Shown: one piece after another, positions 7,340-16,200 of the stretch
Layout of the letters: each line of letters begins with the position of its first letter
Numbering within the stretch: position 1 is the first letter of the stretch
DNA from: Avimonoglobus sp965151315
Lineage (GTDB): Bacteria > Bacillota > Clostridia > UBA1381
Assembly (NCBI GenBank): GCA_965151315.1
Contig: CBCTZG010000048.1
Span: 1-19,475 of the forward strand
DNA length: 19,475 nt
Direction: 5' to 3'
The notes under the pieces: model-generated
Told to the model about the DNA's origin: nothing
The model's database searches: none
The model's input: only the letters and a program-made list of their open reading frames with translations
Made by a program: the position numbers and the translations under genes

Positions 7340-8277
7340 ATTTTCGTGCTCCTTTCGGTAATGCTTCCATCCTTGTGATATTCCAAAACCTTGTGTATTC
7401 TTCTTAAAAAAGCGTTCCAAGTTTCAGGATGATAAATCTGTACATCCTTATACTGTTCTGACAGGGGAATGTTTGAAGTAATATATACCTTTGTAAAGCA
7501 CGCTGTTCTGTCGTTATACCTTGCCGGAAGATTAAGGGGATAAATATCAAGATAATTCAGCATTTCTTCAATGGGTATCTGTGAATTAAATTCCTCAAAC
7601 ACCAAAACATCCTGACCTGAATATCCGTCAAAATTTATTCCTTTGCCTGCTCGGTAATTTGTTATTCTGCAAATTTCTTTCGCATCGTGCTTTTGATATA
7701 TACTCCTTGTTTTTCCCGTTCCGCTTGCACCGAAAATATATGTTACATATAAATCTCTGTTTTCGCTTAAATACTTTTCGGAATTAAGCACCTGACGGAG
7801 TGCATCAATATCACGGATGCGAAAAGCAAATTCGGGGGAATCGTCTATAATCTCGGTTGTCTGCTTTCCGTCACGGATATTCTCAATCAGTTTGCTCATT
7901 TTGGGATTGTTCTCATCCCGTTCCTTTGGTAAAGTGCCATACTCGTAAAAACTGCCTTCAATACTTGTTTCTGACTTCTCATCATTTTCCCATTTGCCCG
8001 ATTTTAATATATAATCTCGATTTTGTTTTGCACTCCCGATAGCTTTTTCAATATGAGCAATGGGAAATCGATTTTTCAGCGTTGAAAATCGTATCGGAGA
8101 ATGGGAATATATGAAAATATGGGTATGAAAAGTTCCCGTTTTTGCAATCTCGTCAGCCATACAGAAATAGTCAGGAAAAAACTTCATCAACATTTCGCAT
8201 ATATGCTCGTGTGTAAATTCACATTCAAGCGGATTATTTATTACTAAAGTCCATTTGCGTGATTGTGCATTCGACAT
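7336..8277 (-). CDS. rep: CRESS-DNA-type replication initiator (HUH endonuclease plus superfamily 3 helicase)
   Basis: A 313-residue protein with the full domain plan of circular Rep-encoding ssDNA virus Reps. The endonuclease has motif I (KWTLVINNP, 8-16), motif II HTH (His51, His53; metal binding) and motif III YILK (nucleophile Tyr89, Lys92). The helicase has Walker A GASGTGKT (183-190), Walker B VLVFEEF (224-230) and motif C VYITSN (264-269), with arginines at RRIHK (292-296) as finger candidates. The length matches viral Reps (about 280-360). Such Reps are known from bacterial and archaeal plasmids (pCRESS) related to the ancestors of eukaryotic CRESS viruses. It should nick the hairpin at 8312-8346 and unwind the circle. 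It is the first gene of the rep-ftsK-xis operon. AGAGGTTGAGGAT precedes the ATG. With no other relaxase in the element, it may also start DNA transfer (inference). Confidence 0.93.
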   Translation of the reverse strand: MSNAQSRKWTLVINNPLECEFTHEHICEMLMKFFPDYFCMADEIAKTGTFHTHIFIYSHSPIRFSTLKNRFPIAHIEKAIGSAKQNRDYILKSGKWENDEKSETSIEGSFYEYGTLPKERDENNPKMSKLIENIRDGKQTTEIIDDSPEFAFRIRDIDALRQVLNSEKYLSENRDLYVTYIFGASGTGKTRSIYQKHDAKEICRITNYRAGKGINFDGYSGQDVLVFEEFNSQIPIEEMLNYLDIYPLNLPARYNDRTACFTKVYITSNIPLSEQYKDVQIYHPETWNAFLRRIHKVLEYHKDGSITERSTKI

Positions 8278-8296
8278 ATCCTCAACCTCTTTTCTC

Positions 8297-8310
8297 GCTA
8301 CATGCTACAT
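8297..8310 (-). repeat. Tandem 7-bp repeats next to the origin hairpin (candidate Rep-binding iterons)
   Basis: On the plus strand GCTACAT occurs twice in tandem (8297-8303, 8304-8310). On the rep strand this is ATGTAGC twice, starting 1 base after the 3' foot of the hairpin. Circovirus origins have tandem hexamer repeats in the same place, where Rep binds. Confidence 0.75.
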
Positions 8311-8311
8311 G

Positions 8312-8346
8312 TGCCCCATAAGGGTAATACTAACCCTTATGGGGCA
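8312..8346 (-). other. Rolling-circle replication origin: stem-loop with circovirus nonanucleotide
   Basis: The stem TGCCCCATAAGGGT (14 bp, perfect) closes a 7-nt loop. On the minus (rep) strand the loop is TAGTATT and the next two bases are AC, giving TAGTATTAC at 8332-8324. In circoviruses and geminiviruses the hairpin nonanucleotide NANTATTAC is nicked by Rep between its T7 and A8. Here that position is exactly the loop-stem junction. It lies 35 bases upstream of rep on the same strand. Confidence 0.88.
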
Positions 8347-8347
8347 A

Positions 8348-8393
8348 GCGGCACGGCAACTATTTTTCTAAGGAAAAATCTCCGCCGTGCCGC
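8348..8393. repeat. Second large hairpin directly beside the origin
   Basis: GCGGCACGGC (8348-8357) pairs perfectly with GCCGTGCCGC (8384-8393). The enclosed part contains ATTTTT and AAAAAT, which extend the fold. One base separates it from the origin stem-loop. It lies 7 bases after the stop codon of the upstream minus-strand gene. It has no T run, so it may be a weak terminator or part of the origin. Confidence 0.7.
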
Positions 8394-8400
8394 AATTCCT

Positions 8401-8718
8401 TTAAGCTTTATTATTTACTAATGTAATACCTGTTGCTTTTGCACCGATTTGAGGCTGGCTATTAAGCCAATAGATAAACACTTCAAGCCCTGTGAATGTA
8501 ACTTCCGCATAGCCGTTTGGCTTTTCCAAAAGCTGTTTTCCGTCAATCTTGACATTGATTTTATCAAGATTTCTTTCAGGCATTGCAACTGTATAGCGGT
8601 ATGCAGTAATATTTTCAGTACGCTTATTATCTTTATACTCGTACACAGGTACAATATCAACAAGCCACAGCTTATTACCCAGGCTTTTCGGATCAATAAT
8701 TAAATCCGTAATTGTCAT
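8401..8718 (-). CDS. Small beta-rich protein of unknown function next to the replication module
   Basis: A 105-residue protein, probably soluble, with no signal peptide or membrane segment. It begins MTITDLIIDPKSLGNKLWLV and contains ITAYRYTVAMPERNLDKINV and GYAEVTFTGLEVFIYWLNSQ, a run of alternating hydrophobic residues typical of a beta barrel or sheet. I do not recognise a named family. Its size and position, one gene upstream of a rolling-circle Rep, would suit an accessory replication or single-strand DNA-binding protein, but no motif proves this. The ATG at 8718 is chosen because GAAAGGAG lies 10 bases upstream; a longer frame to 8775 has no such signal. It is followed by the double-hairpin origin and then rep. 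Confidence 0.75.
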   Translation of the reverse strand: MTITDLIIDPKSLGNKLWLVDIVPVYEYKDNKRTENITAYRYTVAMPERNLDKINVKIDGKQLLEKPNGYAEVTFTGLEVFIYWLNSQPQIGAKATGITLVNNKA

Positions 8719-8911
8719 AGCAAAATTCTCCTTTCGCAAAAATTTGAAAACCGGTTTACGAGTATATGATAACATAGATTTTTTTACCTGTCGTACTTTG
8801 ACAAATTACTGATAAATCCCTATTCTACAAGGTGTCTGCGTTTTGGTTATGTAAAAAAACGCATAAATTCGTTGTGTTTTGTAATTTGACAAAATATTGA
8901 CTTTTTAAAAA
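8719..8911 (-). promoter_or_regulatory. Upstream region of the small protein and rep operon, with repeated TTTGTCAAA boxes
   Basis: On the minus strand the string TTTGTCAAA occurs twice (about 8893 and about 8808), and the second copy is followed by a TGTC-N7-GACA dyad. A weak promoter (ACGACA, 17 bases, TATCAT) is possible but not strong. The boxes are candidate operators for the HTH regulator encoded just upstream. Confidence 0.35.
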
Positions 8912-8943
8912 ATTATGCCGTGCGTAAATTTTTACACACGGCA
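8912..8943 (-). terminator. Terminator of the HTH regulator gene
   Basis: TGCCGTG (8916-8922) pairs with CACGGCA (8937-8943). The stem continues as GTAAA/TTTAC after one mismatch. On the minus strand it is followed by TAATTTTTT. It lies just beyond the regulator stop. Confidence 0.75.
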
Positions 8944-8960
8944 CATAAAATTTTCAATTA

Positions 8961-9398
8961 TTATCGCTCTTGTGAGCCTAAAAAATGTTTTTTCTCAAAG
9001 CCCCACGCTTCGAGAAGCTTGTTACAATATACTATATCAAAATCGTGTTCCATACTCTCCATTAACAATTTATAATACGCACATTCAAGTCTTCTTGTAT
9101 GAACAAATCTGAAGCCTGCCGCTTCTAACAGTCGCTCTGAAATCACAAAATTCAGTTTTAGCCCAATACAGATTGAAACAACTGTCCGCAGCTGCGGCCT
9201 GTACTCCGGATTTTTCATATCGCTTAAAATCGTTTTGTTTAATTCTGTTTTATCACAAAATATTGCAGAATTATAATGATAAAACTTCATTATTTGTTCA
9301 ATTATCTCCTTAAAGGTTCCGCTTATGGATAAAAGCTTTTGGGTATCATCTAAAACCGATTTCGGCTTTAATGATTCAACCAATTTTGAATTATCCAT
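8961..9398 (-). CDS. HTH (XRE-like) regulator of element 1
   Basis: A 145-residue protein. Residues about 48-105 (KTELNKTILSDMKNPEYRPQ, then TVVSICIGLKLNFVISERLL) match the XRE-like domain seen in clostridial regulators where the recognition helix is followed by 'P-x-L-x-T-V-V-x-I-C-I-G-L'. The rest is helical with no known motif. It probably represses the element's replication and transfer genes downstream (inference). The ribosome binding site is poor; the 35-aa ORF ends 13 bases before its ATG, so it may be translated by coupling. Two ATAGGTT repeats overlap the start region. Confidence 0.75.
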   Translation of the reverse strand: MDNSKLVESLKPKSVLDDTQKLLSISGTFKEIIEQIMKFYHYNSAIFCDKTELNKTILSDMKNPEYRPQLRTVVSICIGLKLNFVISERLLEAAGFRFVHTRRLECAYYKLLMESMEHDFDIVYCNKLLEAWGFEKKHFLGSQER

Positions 9399-9401
9399 AT
9401 A

Positions 9402-9420
9402 AACCTATATTTTAACCTAT
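9402..9420 (-). repeat. Direct repeat before the regulator start
   Basis: ATAGGTT occurs at 9408-9402 and 9420-9414 (minus strand), 12 bp apart, directly before the ATG. This could be an autoregulatory operator. Confidence 0.35.
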
Positions 9421-9519
9421 GGCTTTGTGGTTGGGGGTATATTGGATTGCTACTGTTTTTGTCGGACTATATGTTTGTGTGTATTTGGATTTAAAATAGA
9501 TTTTCTCAAAATTCAACAT
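9412..9519 (-). CDS. 35-aa small ORF upstream of the regulator
   Basis: ATG at 9519, TAA at 9414-9412. The peptide begins MLNFEKIYFKSKYTQTYSPT and is basic and aromatic-rich. It has the best ribosome binding site of the region, AGAAAGGGGGT 7 bases upstream. The stop codon lies 13 bases before the regulator start, so it may be a leader peptide coupling translation of the regulator. I recognise no family. Confidence 0.5.
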   Translation of the reverse strand: MLNFEKIYFKSKYTQTYSPTKTVAIQYTPNHKAIG

Positions 9520-9588
9520 AAAGCATACCCCCTTTCTAAAAAATGTTCCCCATTCGCAAAACCGATATTGTAATCCATTTTAAGTACG

Positions 9589-9619
9589 AAAAAACACCGC
9601 CAAAAGCTGACCGTGTTTT
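9589..9619 (-). terminator. Terminator of the candidate non-coding RNA
   Basis: AAAACAC (9591-9597) pairs with GTGTTTT (9613-9619). On the minus strand the stem is followed by a run of T (A-run 9589-9594 on the plus strand). Confidence 0.55.
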
Positions 9620-9915
9620 ATATCTCCTGATCTTTATTTGTACTCCGTTATGAGAAAAGGGCATAGCATACCCTTTTCTCAAGATGATTCTTTGTGTTAC
9701 TCTGATAAATTTTAGTGCCTCAAGGGCAACTTTGAAACTCCATTGTGTCTGTATTGCAGGCCTCTCGTTAATATCCTGATTACTTTAATACCAACCAATA
9801 GGCATAACAATGCCGTTGGCATAAAATTACAACAATTACATCTCGTATGCTAAGGCTTTATGGAAAAGCCTCGGGAACCCCACGCACATAAACAATTCGG
9901 CGGATTGCTCCGCAT
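9589..9915 (-). ncRNA. Candidate structured non-coding RNA of about 320 nt
   Basis: A good promoter lies at 9922-9950 and a terminator at 9589-9619, with no open frame of note between. Four hairpins occur in order on the minus strand: GCGGA/TCCGC (9913-9900), GGCTTT/AAAGCC (9870-9854), GGCAT/ATGCC (9814-9801) and a perfect 10-bp GAGAAAAGGG/CCCTTTTCTC (9680-9652). It could be a free RNA or an attenuated leader of the 35-aa ORF and regulator. I could not match it to a known RNA class. Confidence 0.45.
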
Positions 9916-9921
9916 ATGCAT

Positions 9922-9950
9922 ATATTAGCACAATATATTGTGTTTTTCAA
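9922..9950 (-). promoter_or_regulatory. Promoter with a perfect palindromic operator in the spacer
   Basis: On the minus strand, -35 TTGAAA (9950-9945), a 17-base spacer and -10 TAATAT (9927-9922). The spacer contains the perfect 14-bp palindrome CACAATATATTGTG (9929-9942). A partial copy, CACAATATTTAG, lies about 20 bases upstream. This is a typical place for a repressor. Confidence 0.7.
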
Positions 9951-10247
9951 GCATTTTTATCTAAATATTGTGGCTTATCGTTAATTTGTTTTGTTCTCCA
10001 ATTTATTATCAAAAACAAATTTGGGCATAGTTATCCTCTAAAATAACCATACTCAAATCCGTTTAACTGCTTACCATTTTTACAACCCTATTTTACCACA
10101 GAAATCACTGCATTTCAATGGCAGGAGTAAAAATTTTTATATTATTGCACAAATTTATTTTTGATTTTACAATATAATCCCTATTCATCATAATAAACGA
10201 GCAGGGATTATATATTGCATAATGTTATAAATTTTTTAATTATCCAA
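9951..10247. other. Non-coding stretch downstream of the giant gene
   Basis: No gene was found. A 10-bp perfect inverted repeat, TATAATCCCT (10173-10182) with AGGGATTATA (10203-10212), extends as an imperfect CAAT/ATTG stem. It lies 35 bases after the stop of the giant gene and may end its transcript, although no T run follows. Confidence 0.45.
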
Positions 10248-13200
10248 TCACTCTTTTAAATATGTTATATCCGAATTGCACATTGGCTTCAAACCTTGAA
10301 TAGAATCCCAAACGAATGATTTGATATATCCAATATCCTCAATTGAAAAATCATTAATTGGAATTAATGCACTATAATGGTTATTTCCTAATTTAGATGC
10401 AATACCCCATTTTAGCAATCTTCCTTCGGATGTATATATGGCAGTATGTACCAATGCTCCTGAAATATCCGTATTCGTTTCGATATTTACTATAATGTTA
10501 CCATTGTTATCAGGCGATACATTTGTCATGAGCTTTAGATCTGTAACTTCCACAGGTAAGAATGTAATATTATTTGTATTTGCATAAGTTTCAGCATACG
10601 AATCTTTATAACCATATATTGTTAAACCATCAAATAAATATCTATCAAACGCATATTCGCCTATTTGCAAAACAGTTTTTGAAAGTGTTATGTTTTGTAA
10701 ATTATATAACATATCAAAAGAATAATCATTAATAGCAACGATTCCGTCTTCAATTATAAGATTTCTTACATAATTAGCATAATTATAAAGCAAATCGTTA
10801 TAATCAATAACACCCGAACCGGATATAATCAGAGTTTCACTTTCTCTGTCTAATAACCAGTTTACGCTGTCGTTTATATTACCTATAATTTTATCTTGAA
10901 TTTTTAGCGGTTGACTTTCGATTTCACCAGAGAAAATACCAACTCCTATTACTCTAACAGTAATTTCGCAATTCACATCATATTCCGAAACAAGATATGT
11001 TGAATTAGTTTCATTAGGAATTGGATATCTGTCACAAAACCATTGATAAGTACACTGTGCTCCTTTTGGAATAATGTTTGATACATCAATAGATAATATG
11101 CAATTTACATATGGTTCTCCGATTATATTAATTGTTCCTGATAAATTTTCTCCCTCTATAATAATTTTATTTGTAGTTATTTCTCCTGAACAATATCTTG
11201 CTGTAACTTTAGCATGTATTTCACTACCAATATCGTTTTGCGAAAGGACATACATATTTTCATTTGCATTTAAAATTAATTCATCATTTTTATACCATTT
11301 ATATTCAAAAGATGTATTGCTAGGTAAAATATTCAAAGTATTAACAACTAACACACCGTTTTCTAATGACAAATATGTCTCTCCGGCAATTGAAAGACTA
11401 TAGTCAGAGCTGTACTCAGCAAACTGTAAATAAGGTAATCCATTATTGACATTAGGTGAAATTCCCCATGAAGATATAAAATCAAACCCTTCGTATAAGT
11501 GTTGACTACACAGCTCTTCCACAAAAATAGAAGTGCCATACTCGTCATTACCCGAAGAAGGATAATAGCAATCATAAACGCTGTTAAATGGATTATAACC
11601 AACGATATCATAGCCATTTATTTTACCAATATTATAGCAAGCTCTTACTGATCCTCTTGTAACATCTTGCATTATGCCTGACGTGTCTTGGTAGCCAACA
11701 ATTCCTCCATTGCATGTATAGCATATCTCATCATTATTAATATTGCCAGTATTATAGCAATTTTTTATTTGCCAGCAATTCCGCCCAACTATACCTCCAA
11801 CATATCCATCTGTGGATAACACTGTAATATTTCCTGTGTTAAAACACTCCTCAATATTTCCATCATTATAGCCGACGATTCCACCGAAATATTCACTTGC
11901 ACAAGTAATGGTTCCCTTATTAACACACTGAATAATAGTTCCATAATTTTTTGATGCAATAATACCAGCCTCACTTCCCGAGATTAAGCTGTTTGCATTA
12001 TTTTCACATTGTGATATTGTCCCTGTTTCCCAATTGTTCGATACAATGCCAGCACCATTGACAAATTCAATATTTCCAGACAAACTACAGTTTTCAACAA
12101 AACCATAATTGGAACCTGATACCATAGCTGATGCGTTTGCAAAATGACTATCAGCCACATTTAAATTTTTGATACATCCATAATTGTTATCAAAAAGACC
12201 TTTTGCTTCACTATATATTCCGCTGATTGTATAACCATTTCCATCAAATATACCATAAAAATCACATATTGATTTCATTAGTGGAGTCGCAGTATTTGTC
12301 CAACCTTTTATTGTATTATCATTCAATTTGATATCTGAATTTAAAATAATATACTGATCCTCGTATCGCTCTCCGTACCAATCTTGTTTCGTTGTTGATG
12401 CAAAATATGCCAACTCTTCAGCATTACTAATTACATACGGATTCTCCTTGCTCCCATCTCCGCTCGCAAAACCTTCAGCGATGTCACCTTTCCATATAGA
12501 TGAATCTTCTAAATTAGATAGTTCGTATATAAACTGCGGATACGGGTATTTATCGTCTGAGTTTATAGTCCATATATTATCAAAATCAAACCCCTTATAA
12601 CTACTTTTATCTAACATTTCCTCATTCGACACAGCACCAGTTAAATATCCGTGACTATCAGAAGGATAATAACAATTGTAAAAAGCACTAGAAGATATAT
12701 CAAAATTACATCCAGAATCACTTGAGATTTTACCAACATTATAGCATGTGATAATGGCAATCCCATCTAATGCTATCCCTGCGGAATTATTTTTGCCACT
12801 TATATTTCCGCAATTAAACGAATCGTAGACATATAAACAATCAAGCCCATTGGAAATCCCAGCAGCATCTCCAGATGAAATAATATCTGCCGTATTATAA
12901 CATTGATTAACAATGCCACCATTAGCAGCAATTCCACATGCTATTATAGTGATATAATTATCAATTATTAATTCAATATTCCCATTGTTTTTACTTTGAT
13001 AAATTGTATTTTCAGTTTCTCCTGCTATACCTCCCACATATACATATGTTACATTGCCATATTCAGAGATATTTTCATCAATTGTTATATTCGCATTGTT
13101 TTCACAATCTGCAATTAATCCTCCAGAAAAGCCAGCAATGCCTCCAAGGGATGCTATAGGCTCTTCATATACAACCAAATTATTCACATCAAGGTCTATA

Positions 13201-16200
13201 ATCCCATAGTTTGCACATTTTCTTATTGTTCCTCTGTAACATCCGGCAATGCCACCGACATTAGAAACTCCTGTTATTATACCATAATTAACGGATGCTT
13301 CTATAGCTTCTTCAGATTTATACTGTGAACTTCCACCAAAAATACCACCTACATATGCAATTCCAGTAACCTTACCATAATTTATACATTCTTTAATGCG
13401 TGTAGTACAATAATCAGGCTCTCCACAAATGCCGGATACATCAAAATCGCCCTTTATTTCACCATAGTTTTTACAATTAACTATTTCTTCTCCCTTACCT
13501 ATACCGGATACTTCTTCTTTTCCTTTAATAATACCATAATTAATACAGTTTTTAATTTGAGTACAACTAGCACTTATTCCCGAAGCTACCCAGGCACTTT
13601 CAATATCCCCTTTGTTATAGCAATCAGAAATAAAATTATTACGCTGTCCATAACCTTGAACTGATATTCCTGATGCTTCACAAGAAGCACCTTCGCTTGC
13701 TATTGCGGTTATTTTTCCTAAATTATAGCTATTTTCAACGATTTCCCCGCCAATGCCAGAAGCAACTTGAGCTGAAATGTTTCCTTCATTATAACACTCA
13801 TATATACTACCATATGAAGCAATGCCATGTGCTCCTGCATTCCCCATTATATTACCTCTATTAAAACAGTTTGTTGCATTACCTCCAATTCCATAGGCAA
13901 CATTTCCAACAATATCGCCAGTATTATAGCAATTTTGTGCGTTACCGTAGTCCGTAATGCCCGATGCCGTTTCGCTGTTTGAACTAATATTCCCAGTATT
14001 GTAACAATTAACAACATCATAGCCACCAACTCCAAAGGCTCCGCTATTTTGGGATGATATTTCTCCTATATTATAGCAATTCTCCAAACTTCCATTCATA
14101 GCGATACCGTATGCATATGATGCATACGCATAATCGTAAGTCGGATCATCACCTGTGGCGGTAATATTTCCTTCATTATGGCAATTAGTTATTTTTCCTT
14201 CGGATGCTATTCCCATGCACGAGCCACTACTTTGAATATTTGCTAAATTATAACAATTTGTAATTTTAGGAGTCCAATTTGCACTTCCAAGAATGCCACA
14301 TACAATAGAATTTCCACTATTTGATTTTAGCCATCCTTCCACATAGCAATTTTTTACAATACCATAACTACTATCTTCGTAAGCTGTAATTCCGCCAATT
14401 GTTGCGTTTTTATGATTATTTAAAATGTAAGTATTAACTAAACCAATATCATATATGTCAGCATCTTCGGTTGTGCCAAATAGTCCAGTATATTTAATGG
14501 AATTATCATTTATATACAAGCCAGAGATAGTATGTCCGTTACCATAAAACGAACCTTCGAATTTATATTGTGAATTTCCAATGGGTATCCATCTATTAGC
14601 TAATTCATCATTTAATATATTCCCATTGTTATCAACACTTAATGTTGTAGAATTATTAAGTACAATGTCGTTTGTAAGGGAAAAATAAGTATATTGAGTT
14701 TTGCCACCATTATTCACATATTTTGAAAGATATGCCAATTCTTCTGCATTTGTAATTTGGTATGGATTGTAACTTGTTCCATCTCCACCTGAAAATCCAC
14801 TGGCAATAGTACCATCCCAGATATTATAATTTTCGTCTGAATTCCAAGCAACAAATGGAATATCATATTCAATAGCATAACTTTCTGCAGCAGAACCTAA
14901 ATATCCATAAATAGTTAAATTATTACAATTATAAAAGGCATAATCTTCAATATCTGTTACCGTTTCTGGAATAAAAACAGTTCTTAAATCTTGACAGTTA
15001 TAGAATGCTTCACTGCGTAAAGTGGGAGATCCTGTAATACTTACACTAATTAAAGATGTTTCTGCTTTAAAGGCCTGTGTCCCGATTGCAATTATATCAT
15101 CGGGTGTGGATATTCTGCTATCACTACCCGTATATTCTATCAAAACACCATCTTCTATATTAAAAGTTTCACTTTCAAAAACATATTCATATTTATTTTC
15201 ATATTTTGAAGTCTCGATATATGAAAACAATGTGTTACTTGCTGTTATAAAATCCGCATTTCTTTGAGCATACCACTTTTCAAGGCTTTCTAAATTGTCA
15301 GAGAAACCATCAAATAAGTGGATTATAGAAAGTATGTCAGCCGAATATACGGTGTTCTTAAGTGCATAAAATCTTTCTTCGCCTTTCTTTCTAACATCTA
15401 AAAGCATTTGAACTGCGTTTATATAATGCCCTGCGTCAGTGGCAACACTATTTGTATTTACAATTATATTATCACAAGAAGTGTTAAATTCTTGTTGACA
15501 TTCAGAAACATATTTACTTAAATCTGATGCTAAATCATTTAATATAAATATTGTACTTGTGATTTCCTTTGTATCCGAGGTATTAAACCACATATCTGAA
15601 ACAATGTTTCCTGTTGCAATTCCAAGCTTTGCACTTGCGGTAAAAATTCCAGATACCGAAAGGTTTGTTTTGATGTAGTCTACCAAGACATCCTTTGAAA
15701 AAGATGCTGCTGATTCAAGAATGATATTTTTTATCCTATCTTTTGCCATAGCGTAATTTTGTTCATATGTATTGAAGTAAGATATATAAAGTTCGCTGGC
15801 AACTGATCTTATCTGTTCATTCAATGCGTTATTATATAGATATCTCAAAAAATGCAATATATTATCGTTACTGCGTTTATATGTTTCTAATTCTATTAGA
15901 ACATCTATACTATCTTGCGTAACAGTTAAAATATCTTTCATTAAGCTCACAACATCTGTAACAACAGATAAATCTTCCATATAATTTTGTGAATTGAAAT
16001 ATTTGCGTACAGACTCCCTGGCTAAATCTTTTTGATTGTCCGGCAAGTGATCCAAAACGAAATTATTAAAATGTTCTACCCCTTCACCGTCAACAAAAAT
16101 ATATTGTAACTGTTTAAGTTCTTCGCTCGATATTTTTTCTATCCAGTTAGAAGTGGATGTTATAACACCATCTGTTTTCATATAATTTGCAACACCTTGC

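Noticed and set aside
7340..7420. Upstream ATG at 7420 as start of the FtsK-like protein
   Set aside because: It would overlap rep by about 85 bases, while ATG 7339 has AAAGGAG and an ATGA overlap with the rep stop.
8418..8696. 92-codon frame overlapping the small protein gene on the same strand
   Set aside because: The frame of the 105-aa protein has the ribosome binding site and a sensible protein sequence; this one does not.
9840..9900. Possible tRNA or tmRNA piece in the non-coding region
   Set aside because: A GGCTTT/AAAGCC hairpin and a GGGAACCCC string recall tRNA-like folds, but no T arm, anticodon arm or CCA end can be built.
11600..14460. CRISPR-like regularly spaced repeats
   Set aside because: The units are degenerate, vary in length and stay in frame within one long coding sequence as beta-helix turns; no cas genes are present.
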